The notes under the pieces are model-generated. The model ran no database searches and had not been told where the DNA came from. It saw nothing but the letters and a program-made list of their open reading frames with translations. A stretch of 64,000 nucleotides of DNA from Mesobacterium_A hydrothermale (lineage in GTDB: Bacteria; Pseudomonadota; Alphaproteobacteria; Rhodobacterales; Rhodobacteraceae), in NCBI RefSeq assembly GCF_035818635.1, contig NZ_JAYLLH010000003.1, positions 124,001 through 188,000 on the forward strand, in the 5' to 3' direction. Below, one piece after another: positions 61,220 through 64,000 of the stretch; the stretch's first letter is position 1, and each line of letters starts with the position of its first letter. Both the position numbers and the translations under genes were made by a program.

Positions 61220-62269
61220 ATGGACGCAATCATCCTGCAACTTCTCAACGGGCTCGACAAAGGCTCGGCCTATGCGCTGATCGCGCTGGGGCTGACGCTG
61301 ATCTTCGGCACGCTTGGCGTGGTCAACTTCGCCCACGGCGCGCTGTTCATGATCGGCGCCTTCTGCGCCGTCGCGCTGCAACGTATCCTGGGCGCTTCCT
61401 TCGTGACGGAAGACCCGACCCAGAAGGACTTTCTGGGCAACCCGCTGAAGGTTCAGACGCCCTATGTCGAAAGCTGGTTCGGCCAGGACGTCGGCTCTGC
61501 GATCATCAACTGGTCCGTGCCGCTGGCGATCCTCATGGCCATTCCGGTGATGATCATCATCGGCTTCGTGATGGAGCGCGGGCTGATCAAGCATTTCTAC
61601 AAGCGTCCCCACGCTGACCAGATCCTCGTGACCTTTGGCCTTGCCATCATTCTTCAGGAACTGGTGCGCGGCTATTTCGGCGCCAACCCGATCCAGACCC
61701 CCGCGCCTGACGCCTTCAAGGGGTCGTTCGATTTCGGCGTGTTGCTGGGCTTTGACCCGAACGTCATCATCTATCCCTACTGGCGGATGATCTACTTTGC
61801 CTTCGCGGCAACGGTCATCGGCGGTGTCTTCGCCTTCCTGCAGTTCACCACCTTCGGGATGGTCGTGCGCGCCGGTATGGCGGACCGCGAAACCGTGGGC
61901 CTGCTGGGCATCAACATCGACAAGCGCTTTACCATCATGTTCGGCATGGCCGCCGCAGTGGCCGGTGTCGCGGGTGTGATGTACGCCCCGATCAACGCTC
62001 CGAACTATCACATGGGCATGGACTTCCTCGTGCTCAGCTTCGTGGTGGTGGTCGTCGGTGGCATGGGGTCGCTGCCCGGCGCGGTCGCGGCCGGCTTCCT
62101 GCTGGGCGTGCTGGAAAGCCTCGCCTCGTGGTCGCCGATCAAGAACTTCTTCGAGAACTGGCTGTTCCTGCCCTCGATCGACCAGATCGTGATCTATCTC
62201 GTTGCAATCATCATCCTGCTCACCCGCCCACGCGGCCTGATGGGCAGAAAAGGCGTGATGGAGGACTAA
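61220..62269 (+). CDS. ABC transporter permease, LivH type
   Basis: The 349-residue inner-membrane permease has about eight hydrophobic segments and the family stretches ALIALGLTLIFGTLGVVNFAHG near the N-terminus and the EAA-like loop GMADRETVGLLGINIDKRF. It forms one half of the channel. The start ATG 61220 follows GGTGGGGA; the GTG at 61211 would be the only alternative. Next gene follows after three bases. Confidence 0.93.
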   Translation: MDAIILQLLNGLDKGSAYALIALGLTLIFGTLGVVNFAHGALFMIGAFCAVALQRILGASFVTEDPTQKDFLGNPLKVQTPYVESWFGQDVGSAIINWSVPLAILMAIPVMIIIGFVMERGLIKHFYKRPHADQILVTFGLAIILQELVRGYFGANPIQTPAPDAFKGSFDFGVLLGFDPNVIIYPYWRMIYFAFAATVIGGVFAFLQFTTFGMVVRAGMADRETVGLLGINIDKRFTIMFGMAAAVAGVAGVMYAPINAPNYHMGMDFLVLSFVVVVVGGMGSLPGAVAAGFLLGVLESLASWSPIKNFFENWLFLPSIDQIVIYLVAIIILLTRPRGLMGRKGVMED

Positions 62270-62272
62270 TTC

Positions 62273-63460
62273 ATGCTCGGTCTCAACGCAAAAGACACCA
62301 CCCTCCTGATCGTCGTGGCCATCCTCGCGCTGGCGGCTCCGGTCATCCTCAACATCTTCCCGAGCGACTCGGCTCTGGCGTTCTTCAACGGCGGCTACCC
62401 CGACTTGATGCAGCGCTTCGTGATCTTCGGGATCTTCGCCATCGGCTTCAACATCCTGTTCGGCCTGACCGGCTACCTGTCGTTCGGCCACGCCGCCTTC
62501 CTGGGTGTGGGGTCCTACGCCGCGGTCTGGATGTTCAAACTGCTGAGCTACAACGTGGTTCCGGCAATCATCCTGTCGATCATCGTCGCGGGCGTGTTCT
62601 CGCTGGTCATCGGTTTCGTTTCGCTGCGCCGTTCGGGCATCTACTTCTCGATCCTGACTCTGGCCTTCGCCGAAATGTCCTATCGTCTGGCTTATTCTGT
62701 CCTGACGCCGCTGACCAACGGGGAAACCGGCCTTCAGGTTTATAACGACGACCCGCAGTACCTGCTGGGCAACGGCCCGACCGTGCCGCACCTGTTCGGC
62801 CTGGAAATGCGCTCGAAGCTGGATGTTGCCCTGGGCCCGTGGGAATTCACCTTCCCGGTGGGGTACTATCTCTGCGCGGTGCTGCTGCTGGTCAGCTTCT
62901 ACATCGCGATCCGCATCTTCCGGTCGCCCTTTGGCCTGATGCTGCGCGCGATCAAGTCGAACCAGACCCGGATGAACTACACCGGTCTGAACCCCAAGCC
63001 TTACACGCTGGCGGCATTCGTGATCTCGGGCATGTATGCCGGTCTGGCCGGTGGCCTGCTGGCCTCGATGGACCCGCTGGCCGGTGCCGAACGGATGCAG
63101 TGGACCGCCTCTGGCGAGGTTGTCATCATGACCATCCTCGGCGGTGCAGGCACGCTGATCGGCCCGATCCTGGGCGCGGGCACCATCAAGTACCTCGAGA
63201 ACGTCTTCTCGAAGATGAACGAGTCGCTCCTGCATGACTGGTTCTCGTTCCTTCCGGACGGTCTGGAAAGCGTCGTGGTCTGGGTGATCTCGAAATTTAC
63301 CGGCGAAGGCTGGCACCTGACCCTTGGCGCCATCTTCATGCTTGTCATCATCGCCCTGCCCGGCGGTCTGGTCGAAGGTGGTCAACGCCTGAAAGCCTGG
63401 GTCTCGAGCAAGAAAAGCGGTGGCGGCAAAGAAAAAGCCAGCACCGAGCCGGCGGAATAA
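62273..63460 (+). CDS. ABC transporter permease, LivM type
   Basis: The 395-residue permease has about nine hydrophobic segments, the LivM features GFNILFGLTGYLSFGHAAF and LRAIKSNQTRMNYTGL, and a Lys/Ser-rich cytosolic tail ending KEKASTEPAE. It pairs with the preceding LivH-type protein. AGGAGG precedes the following ATPase gene, twelve bases away. Confidence 0.93.
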   Translation: MLGLNAKDTTLLIVVAILALAAPVILNIFPSDSALAFFNGGYPDLMQRFVIFGIFAIGFNILFGLTGYLSFGHAAFLGVGSYAAVWMFKLLSYNVVPAIILSIIVAGVFSLVIGFVSLRRSGIYFSILTLAFAEMSYRLAYSVLTPLTNGETGLQVYNDDPQYLLGNGPTVPHLFGLEMRSKLDVALGPWEFTFPVGYYLCAVLLLVSFYIAIRIFRSPFGLMLRAIKSNQTRMNYTGLNPKPYTLAAFVISGMYAGLAGGLLASMDPLAGAERMQWTASGEVVIMTILGGAGTLIGPILGAGTIKYLENVFSKMNESLLHDWFSFLPDGLESVVVWVISKFTGEGWHLTLGAIFMLVIIALPGGLVEGGQRLKAWVSSKKSGGGKEKASTEPAE

Positions 63461-63472
63461 GGAGGCTGAAGA

Positions 63473-64000
63473 ATGGGTATTCTTGAAGTCAAAGACGTCA
63501 ACAAGCGCTTCGGCGGTCTCCAGGCCCTTGGCAAGGTGAACCTTTCGGTCGCGGAAAACACGGTTCACGCCATCATCGGCCCGAACGGCGCGGGTAAGTC
63601 CACCTTGCTGAACTGCCTTGTGGGCAAGCTGATCCCCGACACCGGCTCTGTCATGTTCGACGGCCAGTCGGTTTTGGGCCGGACGCCGTTCCAGATCAAC
63701 CAGATGGGGATTTCCCGGGTGTTCCAGACGCCTGAAATCTTCGGTGACCTGACCGTCATGGAAAACATGATGATCCCGCTGTTCGCGAAACGTGACGGGG
63801 CCTTCCGCCTGCACGCCATCGAAAGCGTCAGCCGCGAAAAGGACCTGGTCGAGCAGGCAGAACAGATGCTGACCGACGTGAAGATGATCGACAAGCGCAA
63901 CATGCACTCTGCCTCGATGTCGCGCGGCGACAAGCGGCGTCTGGAAATGGCGATGTGCCTTGTGCAGGATCCGCGCCTGCTGCTTCTGGACGAACCGACC
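63473..64000 (+). CDS. ABC transporter ATP-binding protein, LivG type (cut by window end)
   Basis: The visible 176 residues begin MGILEVKDVNKRFGGLQAL and include Walker A GPNGAGKST, the Q-loop region SRVFQTPEIFGDLTVMENM, a signature MSRGDKRRLEMAM, and Walker B LLLLDEPT at the window end. This energises the upstream permeases. The remaining C-terminus and any LivF partner lie outside the window. Confidence 0.93.
   Translation, partial: MGILEVKDVNKRFGGLQALGKVNLSVAENTVHAIIGPNGAGKSTLLNCLVGKLIPDTGSVMFDGQSVLGRTPFQINQMGISRVFQTPEIFGDLTVMENMMIPLFAKRDGAFRLHAIESVSREKDLVEQAEQMLTDVKMIDKRNMHSASMSRGDKRRLEMAMCLVQDPRLLLLDEPT

Noticed and set aside
61154..63907. 917-codon minus-strand frame opposite the ABC permeases
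   Set aside because: Composition is His/Asp/Arg-biased as expected for antisense of high-GC genes, and the plus-strand genes have clear families.
63900..63950. Non-canonical ABC signature MSRGDKRRLEMAM in the LivG-type ATPase
   Set aside because: Branched-chain-type ATPases commonly have LSHG/MSRG-like variants, so this is not evidence of lost function.
1..64000. CRISPR arrays, phage genes, transposases, integrases
   Set aside because: None was seen on either strand; no direct repeat array with spacers and no mobile-element protein motifs.

Overview
The window is a high-GC, gene-dense chromosomal stretch that looks like a marine Rhodobacteraceae (roseobacter-group alphaproteobacterium). The main reasons are the irr / fabA-fabB-fabI arrangement, the pccB - small proteins - pccA - methylmalonyl-CoA mutase block with a PccR-type regulator, a GapR (DUF2312) gene, an Lrp-type PutR next to putA, and typical rhodobacterial intergenic hairpin repeats. 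No insertion sequence, phage gene, integrase or CRISPR array was seen. One tRNA, Leu(UAA), is present.

Layout. 1-6.6 kb (minus): lnt (cut by the window edge), a CBS/CorC protein, ybeY, a PhoH ATPase and miaB; a more AT-rich OmpA/lipoprotein pair sits between the last two. 6.6-13.1 kb: unknown small proteins, fabI, fabB, fabA, the divergent iron regulator irr, tRNA-Leu, a TPR protein and putR. 13.1-21.6 kb: putA, a rhomboid protease, a GFA-fold enzyme, suhB, recJ and small proteins. 21.6-26.9 kb: hisB, hisH and hisA, interrupted by a DUF2306/TetR pair, a PP-loop ATPase and two DUF2147 proteins. 27-38.5 kb: propionyl-CoA catabolism (mutase, pccA, pccB, conserved small proteins) with an MFS transporter and pccR. 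38.5-46.6 kb: YdcH, a nuclease, the choline-sulfate operon betI-betC-betA (no betB here), a MATE pump and a DUF1007/NicO metal exporter pair. 46.6-51.2 kb: ppk2, gapR, a divergent enoyl-CoA hydratase/dehydrogenase fusion and a DksA-like zinc-finger protein. 51.3-53.6 kb (plus): a sulfide/persulfide operon. 53.6-64 kb: an orphan FliM-like protein, a transporter-type sensor kinase with its response regulator, a second PccR-like (ScfR-type) regulator, and a divergent branched-chain-type ABC transporter operon cut by the window end.

Themes. PccB and PccA make methylmalonyl-CoA and the mutase carries it to succinyl-CoA. The pccB/MFS intergenic region and the pccR promoter carry repeated TTTGC-type half-sites, consistent with PccR control and autoregulation. 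BetC and BetA take choline sulfate to betaine aldehyde under BetI, whose operator-like inverted repeat is visible. The metallo-hydrolase, two YeeE/YedE half-transporters and a DUF442 sulfurtransferase form a compact reactive-sulfur cassette. Nothing here is certainly a new system. The most promising leads are the shared DGC-W-DDG domain of the OmpA/lipoprotein pair, the sensor kinase / ScfR / ABC transporter neighbourhood, and the fatty-acid fusion enzyme that lacks dehydrogenase catalytic residues.
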